Shown here piece by piece: positions 1 to 7,255 of a DNA stretch of 13,894 nucleotides. Both the position numbers and the translations under genes were made by a program. A model generated the notes under the pieces. It did not search any database and was not told the DNA's origin. It worked only from the letters and a program-made list of their open reading frames with translations. Numbering within the stretch: position 1 is the first letter of the stretch; every line of letters begins with the position of its first letter. Origin of the DNA: Nitrospirota bacterium (lineage in GTDB: Bacteria; Nitrospirota_A; Leptospirillia; Leptospirillales; Leptospirillaceae); assembly GCA_021844275.1 (NCBI GenBank), contig JAKBTR010000052.1:1-13894 (forward strand). Direction: 5' to 3'.

Positions 1-1
1 C

Positions 2-127
2 CGTCTCTCCTCGAAGCCGGAGAAGGAGCAGAAGGCCCTCTACGACCGGCTCACGGTGAAGGATCCGACCCGGCGCAAGATCACCGCCCTCCCCCCGGAG
101 GCGTCTCTTCAAAATCCCGTCGCGTGA
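2..127 (+). CDS. C-terminal fragment of an unidentified protein (cut by window edge)
   Basis: Reading from base 2, 41 codons run without interruption to a TGA at 125-127. The peptide is strongly charged and basic in its first half (SSKPEKEQKALYDRLTVKD) and ends in a Pro-rich tail (ALPPEASLQNPVA). The stretch is visibly richer in G and C than the DNA to its right, and codon third positions are mostly G/C, which supports real coding. I do not recognise the family; a transposase or other mobile-element C-terminus is possible from the basic character and the composition difference, but nothing here proves it. The gene converges on the minus-strand array that ends at 720. Confidence 0.45.
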   Translation, partial: RLSSKPEKEQKALYDRLTVKDPTRRKITALPPEASLQNPVA

Positions 128-719
128 TTTTCTGCGTCACCTAAAACGCGATTTTCAAAAACGAGAATCCTTCCTTGTCTTCAACTTAAAACAAAAAAAT
201 CGAAAAATGGGTTAGGATATTGCGCGCCGCATGGAGGTTTGAGAATTGCCCGAATCCGCACGTGACACAGCAGATTGAAGACTGGTGGGGTCTTCTGGTT
301 GTCGGGAGAGATCTGTCCGCAGATGAAACAGGCCGGTCTGCCTTGTATTTTGGAGGGATCTAGCCGGAATGCCATGTTGCCCCGCCAGGTGGCTGTGCTC
401 CGGCATCCGGATGGCCTCCTCATCTGGTTCTGGCTTCCGGTCGATCGCGGGGAAAACGGGAAGGCGTGAAGACGTTTCACATCACCCCGACTCGACCATA
501 GACCGGAGCACCCCTTACATATCCGGCCTGAAGTCCGAAATTTTAAGGAATTTTTCCGATAAAAGGACACAGTCTAGACGGGAGAGCTGAACCGCTGAAG
601 AAACGGATAGGGTCGAAAAGGAAGTGGCAAAGAGCCCGAAGACATGTCGTAGCACTTTGCCCGTCTCCCGATGTGACTAAGTGGTGCACAAGCATGACGT
701 GTTTTACAAAGGATATTAT
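128..719. other. Convergent intergenic gap with no firm gene
   Basis: Nearly 600 bases between two convergent genes. The only stretch with a protein-like feel is a 64-codon plus frame at 275-469, listed separately. Other frames are short or low in plausibility. A 7-bp inverted repeat (GGCAAAG 626-632, CTTTGCC 655-661) with a 22-base loop lies about 60 bases beyond the protease stop; it is followed on the minus strand by a mixed pyrimidine stretch rather than a clean T run, so it is only a weak terminator candidate. No tRNA, rRNA or repeat array was seen. Confidence 0.5.
275..469 (+). CDS. Possible small protein, 64 aa, unknown function
   Basis: A TTG-initiated frame of 64 codons lies in an otherwise empty gap, with an in-frame stop just upstream (263-265). 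Codon third positions are mostly G/C and the peptide has an ordered look, with a CxxxxxxxxC pair (ICPQMKQAGLPC), a hydrophobic strand (LLIWFWLPVD) and a charged end. Against it: there is no Shine-Dalgarno sequence before the TTG, and an internal ATG at 321-323 is no better supplied. It could be a remnant of a longer gene or chance. The opposite strand has an overlapping open frame of 129 codons that looks less protein-like. No family is recognised. Confidence 0.25.
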   Translation: MKTGGVFWLSGEICPQMKQAGLPCILEGSSRNAMLPRQVAVLRHPDGLLIWFWLPVDRGENGKA

Positions 720-2039
720 CTATCCGGCCGATGGGTAAATGCCCGGTAAGGCTAAGCTGACCGACTGATGCCCAAGCTTCAGGTCCCGACCAAGCATCCT
801 GAGTGCCGCCTGAACCTGATTGTCCTCTTTCAAGGGGATTCGTCCAATGGGTAAATGGAACTGTATATGGTCCTCAGGAATGGAAATTTTCGATTCCGCC
901 CCATCCGGATTCAAGAAATGATGCTTCAAGTTGACCTCTCGCGGAACCTTGATCGATTTTACCCCTCGAGGAATGATTTGCTTCACGATTACATCCGGAG
1001 AGATCCCGTAATCCTGGATCGAGCGACCACTGGGCGTAAAATAACGCGCCGTAGTCAGACGCAAGGCGGACCCGTCAAACAGAGGCAGAATGGTCTGGAC
1101 AGAACCTTTTCCAAATGTCTGTGTCCCCATAATAGTTGCTCTCTTGTAATCCTGAAGTGCACCGGAAAGAATCTCTGCTGCAGAAGCCGTTTCCGTATTC
1201 ACTAGAACGACAATCGGGAAATGAAGATAGGGTCTGGGGTTGCGGGAGTGAAACTCGTGGAACTGACGGCGACCTTTCATAGAAACCACAACCTTATTTT
1301 CCGGAAGAAAAATGGAGGAAGCATCAACAGCATCGTTCAAAAGTCCGCCGGGATTGTTTCGGAGATCAATAACCAATCCTTTCATGCCCTTGGATATCAA
1401 CCCCGAAATCGCTTCCTTCATTTCTTTTGCCGTGTCTTCGGAAAACTCCTGGACATGAATGTAGCCAATTTTCGAGGTTAGCATGCGATCATGAACCGTA
1501 TGAATTCGGATCACTTCGCGAATCAGGACAAAGTCCTTTTTCTGAAAGGCACCTTTCCTGCGGATGGTCAGATCGACGGATGTTCCTGCACGTCCTCTCA
1601 TCATGTGAACGGCATTCTCGAGTCCCAGCCTTGCTGTGCTTTTTCCGTCCACGCTTATGATTTCATCTCCTGCCTTGACCCCGGCCTTATCTGCCGGTGA
1701 ACCAGGAATAGGCGCCTGAACCAGAATATTGGTACCGTTCGTCGTAATCTTGATCCCGACTCCGCCAAATTTTCCCTTCGTATCGATTTCCAGCTCGTGG
1801 TATTCCTGAGGCGTCATATATTCGGAATGAGGGTCGAGGGAAGCAACCATCCCCTTGATCGCACCTGTCAGAACAGGTTTGGGCGTAAGAGGATCGACAT
1901 AATCTTTCTGGATCAACGCGTACACCATCGAGAAAACTTTCAGGGAGCGATCCGTTCCACCATCGGCGAACACAGCATGTCCAACCCCCCCGACAAGAAT
2001 TCCGATCGCCAGGATCAACAAAACATTTCCCGTTTTCAT
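720..2039 (-). CDS. ctpA: Carboxyl-terminal processing protease (S41 family, CtpA/Prc-like)
   Basis: A secreted or membrane-anchored serine protease that trims C-termini of envelope proteins. I chose the ATG at 2039 (439 aa): GGAAG lies 6 bases upstream and the product then opens with a hydrophobic signal/anchor (MKTGNVLLILAIGILVGG). Longer in-frame starts at 2054 or 2186 add an unconvincing leader. Domains in order: N-terminal helical cap with SLDPHSEYMTPQEY (about 67-80), PDZ domain (about 88-160; GVGI, PGSPADKAGVKAGDEI), then the S41 protease core with LRNNPGGLL (about 226-234). The nucleophile is Ser286 in ETASAAEIL and the general base Lys311 in GKGSVQ; the 25-residue spacing matches the family. 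Length is normal. It lies downstream of ftsX and the envC-like gene, a neighbourhood seen in other bacteria where Ctp proteases act with cell-wall hydrolases. It is last in the minus-strand array. Confidence 0.93.
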   Translation of the reverse strand: MKTGNVLLILAIGILVGGVGHAVFADGGTDRSLKVFSMVYALIQKDYVDPLTPKPVLTGAIKGMVASLDPHSEYMTPQEYHELEIDTKGKFGGVGIKITTNGTNILVQAPIPGSPADKAGVKAGDEIISVDGKSTARLGLENAVHMMRGRAGTSVDLTIRRKGAFQKKDFVLIREVIRIHTVHDRMLTSKIGYIHVQEFSEDTAKEMKEAISGLISKGMKGLVIDLRNNPGGLLNDAVDASSIFLPENKVVVSMKGRRQFHEFHSRNPRPYLHFPIVVLVNTETASAAEILSGALQDYKRATIMGTQTFGKGSVQTILPLFDGSALRLTTARYFTPSGRSIQDYGISPDVIVKQIIPRGVKSIKVPREVNLKHHFLNPDGAESKISIPEDHIQFHLPIGRIPLKEDNQVQAALRMLGRDLKLGHQSVSLALPGIYPSAG

Positions 2040-2547
2040 TATTCTCTTCCACATATCAAGCACAGACCCCTTCCCGCATGGGAAACACCATAACGCCCTG
2101 TCCTCTTGGAACCTGACAGAACCATCGAACAAAGAAACGACAAAGTTGTTAGGCCAAAGATTATCATGACGAAGTGCATTGAGCAAGAAATCTCCCGACT
2201 TCTCCCGTCAGATCAGATCAAGCTATCGACTTTCTGGCAAGCCTCCCAAGATCTGCAGGACACTGCAAGAGGGGGCTATTATCGCTTGATCAGGATAGGT
2301 GCCGCTCTTCTCGGAACGGTCCCCTCCTACCCCACCCGATGTATCGTTCCGAACCGGGCGGTTCGGAACGATATCCTTCACCCAAACCTTCGTCTTTACG
2401 AGTCGACGAACGGGCTTCATCGCGTCCGGTTTCGAGTCCGGCACCGTTCCATCCTTTATGAAAGAAGGCGATCCTTGCCCATCACACCCATCGAATCTAC
2501 CCTCTCCTTGACCACTCCAAGCTTCGCAGTGACTTGCCTGCTTCCCA
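2040..2547. other. 508-base gap inside the array, with a palindrome and short coupled frames
   Basis: This is the only large gap in the minus-strand array. Minus-strand content: a 30-codon frame (2456-2548) whose ATG overlaps the envC stop as TGATG and has AAGGAAG five bases upstream; a 73-codon GTG frame (2223-2444) with AAAGGA seven bases upstream; and a 46-codon frame (2039-2179) beginning MHFVMIIFGLTTLSFLC, whose TAA overlaps the protease ATG as TAATG. None resembles a known family and all could be chance, but signals and end-to-end overlaps are neat. A perfect 14-bp inverted repeat sits at 2342-2373. I see no clear promoter or intrinsic terminator. Confidence 0.5.
2342..2373. repeat. Perfect inverted repeat, 14-bp arms, 4-base loop
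   Basis: The left arm 2342-2355 (TATCGTTCCGAACC) and right arm 2360-2373 (GGTTCGGAACGATA) are exact reverse complements around GGGC. No T run follows on either strand, so this is not a standard intrinsic terminator. A partial copy of the core (TCGGAACGGT) lies about 40 bases to the left and CCGTTCC about 70 bases to the right. It could be a REP-like element, an operator, an mRNA-stability hairpin between envC and ctp, or part of a small insertion. Confidence 0.85.
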
Positions 2548-3747
2548 TCAATTCTTCCTTTTTCCGAGGTAAGGAAGAGGGTTCACCGGATTTCCAAAAT
2601 GGGTCAACCCGAAAAAAATGGTTGAACGACCACTGGTTCCCCCACCACCAGCTGTACCAAGGAGTTGGCCTTTTCGAACAATCTGTCCCTCCCTGACCCG
2701 GATCGTTTTCATGTGTCCATAAAGAGAGTAAACGTGATGACCGTGATTGACGATAACCAGCTTCCCATACCCCGAATAATGTCTGGCAAAAAGAATACGC
2801 CCGGTTTCCGCACTTTTTACCGGACTGCCCGAAATTGCAGCGATATCCACTCCGTCGTGGTAACGGCCAAAAGTCTCGATGATCTTCCCGTTTACCGGCC
2901 AAAGAAGCCCTCTGATCTTGAGGTTGACAGGTGAAAAATGATGCAGATAGCGATGGCGGTTCCTTAGCTCGACCAAACGAAGATGATGGATCAGTCCCAG
3001 AAGTTTCTGGGTCTTCGTGAGAATAAGTTCATTATTTTTTTCGATACCGGAAGCCCGCTCTTTCAACGCCGTTATCTGCTTCCGGATCCGGCTCATCTGA
3101 TACCTTTCATCCGCTTCTTCCCGCTTGCGAAGGACTTCCATCCGAAGAATCCCGTTTCTTTTCCGGACCAGCTCTTTCATTTTCAAAGATGTCGAAACTT
3201 CCCGAACCCTGTCGCGGGATATCCTTTTCTGCATTTGCCGGAGCGAGTCATCAGAGACCCAGATTCCCAGCATATCGACAGAAGATTCCGGGGTCCGATC
3301 TTTACGGGCAAGATAGACCGTCATTGCATTCTTAAGAACCAATTCTTCCTGAATTCCCGCAACGACCTGATGGGACCGGAGAGAGACCTTCTCCTCCCGG
3401 ATTTCCCGATTCAGTCGGGACAACCGTCGAGAAAACCGTATTTCATTCATGTGGTTCTGCTCAATTTGCATATGAAGTTTCTCTTTGTCCATCCGCAGTT
3501 CGAGCATCTTGAACTGCAAGTCGTCACGTTTATGAAGATATTTTTTCTCGAGCTTCTTGTTCTGGATAAGTTCTTTCTTCAGCCTCTCGTATTCCTTTTT
3601 ATGATTGGAAATTTCGTGCTTTAATTCCTTCTGGCTGGGCGGAGCAGCTTCCGACTGGACCATGAGAAGACCAGAAAAGAAAACTATTCCAAGAAGAAGA
3701 TAGAACGGTCGAGGGATCAGATGCGCGAAAAAGCGGAGGAAAGCCAC
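2548..3747 (-). CDS. envC: EnvC-like murein hydrolase activator (coiled coil plus degenerate LytM/M23 domain)
   Basis: Periplasmic partner of FtsX that activates cell-wall amidases during division. The GTG at 3747 is the start: AGGAG lies 7 bases upstream, inside the end of ftsX (31-base overlap), so translation is probably coupled. 399 aa. An N-terminal hydrophobic signal (about 11-34, FYLLLGIVFFSGLLMV) is followed by a long charged coiled coil (about 38-265) and a C-terminal LytM/M23 domain (about 283-395). The domain keeps His297 and Asp301 (HDGVD) and His345 (YGHM). The HxH motif, normally just before FE(I/V), is replaced by Thr376-Ile-Phe378, so one zinc ligand and one catalytic His are lost. 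The end FGNPVNPLPYLGKR lines up well with the EnvC tail. A non-catalytic activator is therefore more likely than an active endopeptidase. Confidence 0.88.
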   Translation of the reverse strand: MAFLRFFAHLIPRPFYLLLGIVFFSGLLMVQSEAAPPSQKELKHEISNHKKEYERLKKELIQNKKLEKKYLHKRDDLQFKMLELRMDKEKLHMQIEQNHMNEIRFSRRLSRLNREIREEKVSLRSHQVVAGIQEELVLKNAMTVYLARKDRTPESSVDMLGIWVSDDSLRQMQKRISRDRVREVSTSLKMKELVRKRNGILRMEVLRKREEADERYQMSRIRKQITALKERASGIEKNNELILTKTQKLLGLIHHLRLVELRNRHRYLHHFSPVNLKIRGLLWPVNGKIIETFGRYHDGVDIAAISGSPVKSAETGRILFARHYSGYGKLVIVNHGHHVYSLYGHMKTIRVREGQIVRKGQLLGTAGGGGTSGRSTIFFGLTHFGNPVNPLPYLGKRKN

Positions 3748-4613
3748 CCGAATGCTCCTGTCATGACAGGAAAAAGAAACCAGTCCAGGTTGTCTGAATT
3801 CCCCGAAAAACCGGAACTCAAAAATGGATCAAGTCCTTCAGGATAAAGAACGGGATGTATTACCATCAAAGAGAGTAAGGCGATCAGGCCGGAAAAAAAA
3901 CCGGCAATCCATCCCCCCCAGAGAACGGGAATGACGACTTCCTCCAGCGGAGTCTCTTCAGTATTTTCCGAAGCAGCTTGCCACATGAGTTTTCGTTCCG
4001 GCTCCCCTTTGACAGAAGATCCTGAAAGGGATTTTCCCGATAACCATTTGAATCGAAAGATCTGAACCCAATAAAAAAAAAGTCCAAGAAGTGTCAGAAG
4101 CGAAAAAATCAGGCCTACAACCTTAAGTTTCTCCATCATTCTGGCCAGGGCATCCAGTCGAAAAGCCCAAGCCTCATTCAGTTCCATCATCAAGACATGA
4201 GGGTCCTGGTCCAGAAACTCCTTCAGAGACTTTATCTGGGGAAGAAGATACGTTTTTTGACCTTGAGAATCCTGGCCGAATGAGATGCGCACCGAAAGGA
4301 TATGCTGAAAACGGGATGGAACCCGGACGGATTCTCCATCTTTCATCGCCGGAAGAAACCCTGCTATTTCTTTAGGGGAAAGCAATCTGACCGATTGTTC
4401 TCCCGTCACTTCCGTGATCCGGTCCAGGAGGGCATTCATGGTCTTGTTGTCTGTCGTATGTTTCAGGACAACGATCATGTGGATCGAGGGATAAAGCTTT
4501 TCGGATTGCCCCTTTGCCATCAGAAAAAAAGAAAAGAGCCAGAGAAAAAACGCGAAGGGCAGAGAGGAAACAAGCACAAAAACAAGAAAACCTGGACGGG
4601 TCAAGAAGGACAT
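3717..4613 (-). CDS. ftsX: Cell-division ABC-transporter-like permease FtsX
   Basis: Integral membrane subunit of the FtsEX complex, which relays ATP hydrolysis to periplasmic wall-hydrolase activators of the EnvC type. 298 aa, normal length. There is a short cytosolic N-terminus, TM1 (about 8-32), an extracytoplasmic domain (about 33-155), the typical ELNEAWAFRLDALARMMEKL segment into TM2 (about 160-182), a polar cytosolic loop (about 190-222), and two more membrane segments (about 228-252 and 278-294). The ATG at 4613 lies 6 bases after the rnhB stop with no good Shine-Dalgarno, so initiation may depend on coupling to rnhB. The 3' end overlaps the envC-like gene by 31 bases. The ATPase partner FtsE is not adjacent and not in this window. 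The assignment rests on topology and on the EnvC-like neighbour as well as on sequence. Confidence 0.85.
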   Translation of the reverse strand: MSFLTRPGFLVFVLVSSLPFAFFLWLFSFFLMAKGQSEKLYPSIHMIVVLKHTTDNKTMNALLDRITEVTGEQSVRLLSPKEIAGFLPAMKDGESVRVPSRFQHILSVRISFGQDSQGQKTYLLPQIKSLKEFLDQDPHVLMMELNEAWAFRLDALARMMEKLKVVGLIFSLLTLLGLFFYWVQIFRFKWLSGKSLSGSSVKGEPERKLMWQAASENTEETPLEEVVIPVLWGGWIAGFFSGLIALLSLMVIHPVLYPEGLDPFLSSGFSGNSDNLDWFLFPVMTGAFGWLSSAFSRI

Positions 4614-4619
4614 AAAAGG

Positions 4620-5309
4620 CTACTGTGCCAAATTGTCAACGTTTGGAGGAAAATCACCAGGCTCCGTGGAAGGAAATGTTTTTTCACGGGAAGGTGCCAG
4701 AAAGGTTTTACAGAAAACAGCTCGATGAGCGGAAGAAATGCCTCTGAGAAGGAGCCCTTCCTTATGTTTTGCCGTTCCGTATCCCTTGTTGTCAGCAAAT
4801 CCATAGCCTGCGAAAGTCCGATCCAGGTCGGACATCAATTTGTCCCGGTATACTTTTGCAATAATTGACGCAGCGGCGATGGAGAGAATTTTTCTATCCC
4901 CCCCGATGTGAGCTTCCTGTCTGCAACCAAGCGACGGAACGATTTCCCGACCATCTACCAGAACCAGATCAGGATTTTTCGGCAGCGCATCCATTGCTCT
5001 CTTCATGGCAAGAAAAGTCGCTCGACGAATGTTCAGGGAGTCAATTTCCGACACCGTGGCTTCACCGATGGCCCAAAAAGAAAGAAGAGAGAGGAGTTTC
5101 TCGCTGATTTCCTCCCTCTTCGCCGGAGACAGGAGCTTGGAATCGCAAACGTCCATGTCTTCAAAAAGTTCGAAGGGCTCCGAAAGAACAACTGCCGCCG
5201 CAACAACAGGACCGGCAAGAGCTCCTCTCCCAACCTCGTCGATACCAGCCACGCAACGAAATCCCTTCTCGCGAAAGTCTCTCTCAAAATCCGCTCGTGG
5301 ACGGTTCAT
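4620..5309 (-). CDS. rnhB: Ribonuclease HII
   Basis: Endonuclease that cuts RNA in RNA-DNA hybrids and starts removal of misincorporated ribonucleotides. 229 aa. The DEDD catalytic set is visible: Asp24 and Glu25 in GIDEVGRGALAGPVVA, Asp119 in LVDGRE, and Asp138 in GGDRKILSIAAASIIAKVYR. The GR-G motif (GRG, 27-29) used to recognise the ribonucleotide junction is present, and the C-terminal part has KGYGTAKHKEGL and the SSAHR motif. The last ~25 residues (after CKTFLAP) are a polar, non-conserved tail. The gene follows rplS by 13 bases, the usual rplS-rnhB order in many bacteria. No clear Shine-Dalgarno precedes the ATG. Confidence 0.95.
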   Translation of the reverse strand: MNRPRADFERDFREKGFRCVAGIDEVGRGALAGPVVAAAVVLSEPFELFEDMDVCDSKLLSPAKREEISEKLLSLLSFWAIGEATVSEIDSLNIRRATFLAMKRAMDALPKNPDLVLVDGREIVPSLGCRQEAHIGGDRKILSIAAASIIAKVYRDKLMSDLDRTFAGYGFADNKGYGTAKHKEGLLLRGISSAHRAVFCKTFLAPSREKTFPSTEPGDFPPNVDNLAQ

Positions 5310-5322
5310 GCGATCGGTTTTA

Positions 5323-5679
5323 TTAAGCGTTTTTCTTGCCTTCCACTTCCTTCAGTCTGGCCGCTTTTCCTTTTTTTGTCCTCAAATAATAGAGTTTGGC
5401 CCTTCTGACTTTTCCCACCCGGACTCTTTCGACCTTGACGATTTGAGGAGAATGAAGCGGAAACATTCTTTCCACACCCACTCCGAAAGCAATCTTCCGA
5501 ACCGTCATCATGGCACGCGTACCCCCGCCCCGCAAAGCAATCACAACACCTTCGAAGACCTGAATACGCTCTTTCTCGCCTTCGACAATCTTGAGATGAA
5601 CCCTTATTGTTTCCCCAATCTTCACATCAACCGGGTTTTCCTTGAAATACAACTGTTCAACTTGATCCAGAACGTTCAT
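5323..5679 (-). CDS. rplS: 50S ribosomal protein L19
   Basis: Large-subunit protein located near the subunit interface. I chose the ATG at 5679 (118 aa): AAGGTGAG lies immediately upstream at good spacing and the product then begins MNVLDQVEQ as in the family. An ATG 15 bases further upstream has its purine-rich stretch too close. Conserved L19 blocks are [48 protein letters not shown] and [15 protein letters not shown]. Length is typical (about 115). A tandem TAA TAA ends the gene. It lies 67 bases after trmD in the classic rpsP-rimM-trmD-rplS order. Confidence 0.97.
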   Translation of the reverse strand: MNVLDQVEQLYFKENPVDVKIGETIRVHLKIVEGEKERIQVFEGVVIALRGGGTRAMMTVRKIAFGVGVERMFPLHSPQIVKVERVRVGKVRRAKLYYLRTKKGKAARLKEVEGKKNA

Positions 5680-5746
5680 TTTCTCACCTTTCATTCCTTC
5701 ATATTGTGGATTCTCTCGGAATCAACTTCCGAACCCCCGGCCCATT

Positions 5747-6472
5747 TTAACTCAACAACTCCGGACGTACACGCAACATTTTTTCCCGGGCTTTTTCCCT
5801 GCGGTATTGTCCAATCCGGGCGTGATCCCCGGAAAGCAGCACATCGGGAACTTTCATTCCTTCAAAAACCGGTGGCCTTGTATATTGAGGATAATCAAAA
5901 AGGTCCCCTGAAAAGGTTTCATTCCGGACCGTTTGGGGGTCCGAGAGAACGCCTGGCAATAACCGCACAATAGAATCAATCATCGCCAGCGCAGGAAGTT
6001 CTCCCCCCGTCAAAACGTAGTCGCCAATCGACCATTCTTCGATCGAATGCCCCAAAAGGATGCGTTCGTCGATTCCCTCATAGTGTCCCGCCAAAAAAAT
6101 TATCGGGCGCGGATCGGTCGACCAGGCCCATGCGTCTTTCTGATGAAAGACTCTTCCCTGCGGGCTTGGGTAAACGATCCGCGGGAGAATCGAGTCCCCC
6201 TGTTGCAGGTTCTCCTGTAACCCGCATACTCTTTCCCGGGCAAACTGCAATGCCCGGAAGACCGGTTCGGGACGAAGAATCATTCCTCCACCCCCACCGT
6301 AGGGATAGTCATCCGTCGATCGATAACGTCCATTCCCGAAGTCGCGCAGGTTCAGGACTGTAAAGTGGACAATGCCTTTTTCCTGAGCCTTACGGAGAAT
6401 GCTGGAGTTCAGCATTCCGGAGACAGGTTCCGGAAAAAGGGTTATGACGATGAAGGATCGAGGATTGTCCAC
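5747..6472 (-). CDS. trmD: tRNA (guanine-N1)-methyltransferase TrmD
   Basis: Methylates G37 at N1 in tRNAs reading CUN, CCN and CGG codons, using SAM; this prevents +1 frameshifting. I chose the GTG at 6472 (241 aa) because the family begins just before the ITLFPE motif (here SFIVITLFPEPV); upstream codons in the same frame lie over rimM and do not look like TrmD. GGGAG lies 11 bases upstream. Motifs: STDDYPYGGGGGM (catalytic and substrate loop), AGHYEGIDERI and IGDYVLTGGELPALAMID (SAM-binding trefoil knot), then a C-terminal tRNA-binding domain with QYTRPPVFEG and RPELLS. The start overlaps the rimM end by 31 bases, suggesting coupled translation. Confidence 0.96.
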   Translation of the reverse strand: MDNPRSFIVITLFPEPVSGMLNSSILRKAQEKGIVHFTVLNLRDFGNGRYRSTDDYPYGGGGGMILRPEPVFRALQFARERVCGLQENLQQGDSILPRIVYPSPQGRVFHQKDAWAWSTDPRPIIFLAGHYEGIDERILLGHSIEEWSIGDYVLTGGELPALAMIDSIVRLLPGVLSDPQTVRNETFSGDLFDYPQYTRPPVFEGMKVPDVLLSGDHARIGQYRREKAREKMLRVRPELLS

Positions 6473-6980
6473 TGCACAAAAATCTCCCGCCTTACCCGAT
6501 CGATCTTCGGAACGAGCGGATCGACCAACGGACAAAGGATTTCCGTCCCTTGAAAATCAATTCCGATCAGGTCCTGACCAGGCCTTTCATAACAGGAGAC
6601 AACCCGGCCTACCGGAGAGCCGGACTCGACATCAAAGACCGCCATGCCAACCAATTCAGATACCCAAAAAACGTTTTCTTCGTCAACAGTGGAAAACCCT
6701 TCCAGAGAAGCATAAAGACCCCATCGGGATTTCGTCTTCACCGCCTCCGGAGAATCCAGACCACAAGCCTTGAGCAGAAGTGAACCATCGCCATGCTCAA
6801 TTATGTCTTCAAGAAAAAGTGCCTCAAGACTCTTCTCGGAAGGACCACAATAAAGCCTTTTATGGCCTTCCTGAAAAATCTCCAGGAGTACTGGAGAGGG
6901 GTTTCGGACAAAAAAAAACCCCTGACCCCATGTGGACGACCAATATGGCCAACAAGGGCAAGATTTTTTAGATCTTCCAA
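6442..6980 (-). CDS. rimM: Ribosome maturation factor RimM, split by an apparent -1 frameshift
   Basis: 30S assembly factor that binds S19 and helps mature the 16S 3' domain. Simple ORF calling gives only the C-terminal 99 codons (6442-6741). The missing N-terminus is present: a TTG at 6980, preceded by AGGAT, 6 bases after the khpA stop, reads MEDLKNLALVGHIGRPHGVR, a clear RimM start. This frame reaches nine T (minus strand; A at 6910-6918 on the plus strand) and then stops at TAA within about 40 codons. One extra T, or a -1 slip on T TTT TTT, moves into the frame VRNPSPVLLEIFQEG... that continues through FWVSELVGMAVFDVESGSPV (PRC barrel) to QWTILDPSSS. The joined product is 179 aa, the normal RimM length. 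The gene could be a sequencing error, a slippage gene or a fresh pseudogene. Identity is firm; integrity is not. Confidence 0.9.
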
Positions 6981-6986
6981 TTGATC

Positions 6987-7217
6987 CTACTCCAGAATTT
7001 CCAGCACATAGCGTTTACCAACCCGCGTCCCTGCTGCATTCAGAAGAACTCGCATCGCTGATGCCGTTTTCCCTCCCCGTCCGATGACCTTGCCCAAATC
7101 GGCGGGAGCAACTTTCAATTCGATGACCACAATCCTTTCCGCATCAGTTTCATTTACAACGACCTGCTCCGGAGAATCTACCAGAGATCGTGCAATCATT
7201 TCGATCAGAGCTCTCAT
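6987..7217 (-). CDS. khpA: KH-domain RNA-binding protein KhpA (YlqC family)
   Basis: Small single-KH RNA-binding protein; in other bacteria it pairs with KhpB and affects cell envelope growth and RNA metabolism. 76 aa, the usual size. The KH signature GKVIGRGGKTASAMRVLL has the GxxG loop at 46-49 (GRGG). The start ATG at 7217 has AGGAGGG about 9-10 bases upstream. Placement between rpsP and rimM is the classic context for this family and strongly supports the call. It ends in TAG 6 bases before the rimM TTG. Confidence 0.95.
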   Translation of the reverse strand: MRALIEMIARSLVDSPEQVVVNETDAERIVVIELKVAPADLGKVIGRGGKTASAMRVLLNAAGTRVGKRYVLEILE

Positions 7218-7255
7218 GAATGAAAACCCTCCTGATGCGGATGAAAATGCCAGAA

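Noticed and set aside
2..127. Left-edge fragment as a transposase end
   Set aside because: Basic charge and higher GC hint at it, but no catalytic motif or terminal inverted repeat is visible, so no mobile-element call is made.
626..661. GGCAAAG/CTTTGCC inverted repeat as terminator of the array
   Set aside because: The stem is only 7 bp with a 22-base loop and no T run follows; not listed as a terminator.
2106..2696. 196-codon plus-strand frame across the envC-ctp gap
   Set aside because: It runs antisense to the 3' end of the envC-like gene, has no ribosome-binding site and the product is low-complexity Pro/Ser/Arg-rich; typical shadow frame.
5005..5973. 322-codon plus-strand frame
   Set aside because: It is antisense across the well-supported rnhB, rplS and trmD genes; the product resembles no family.
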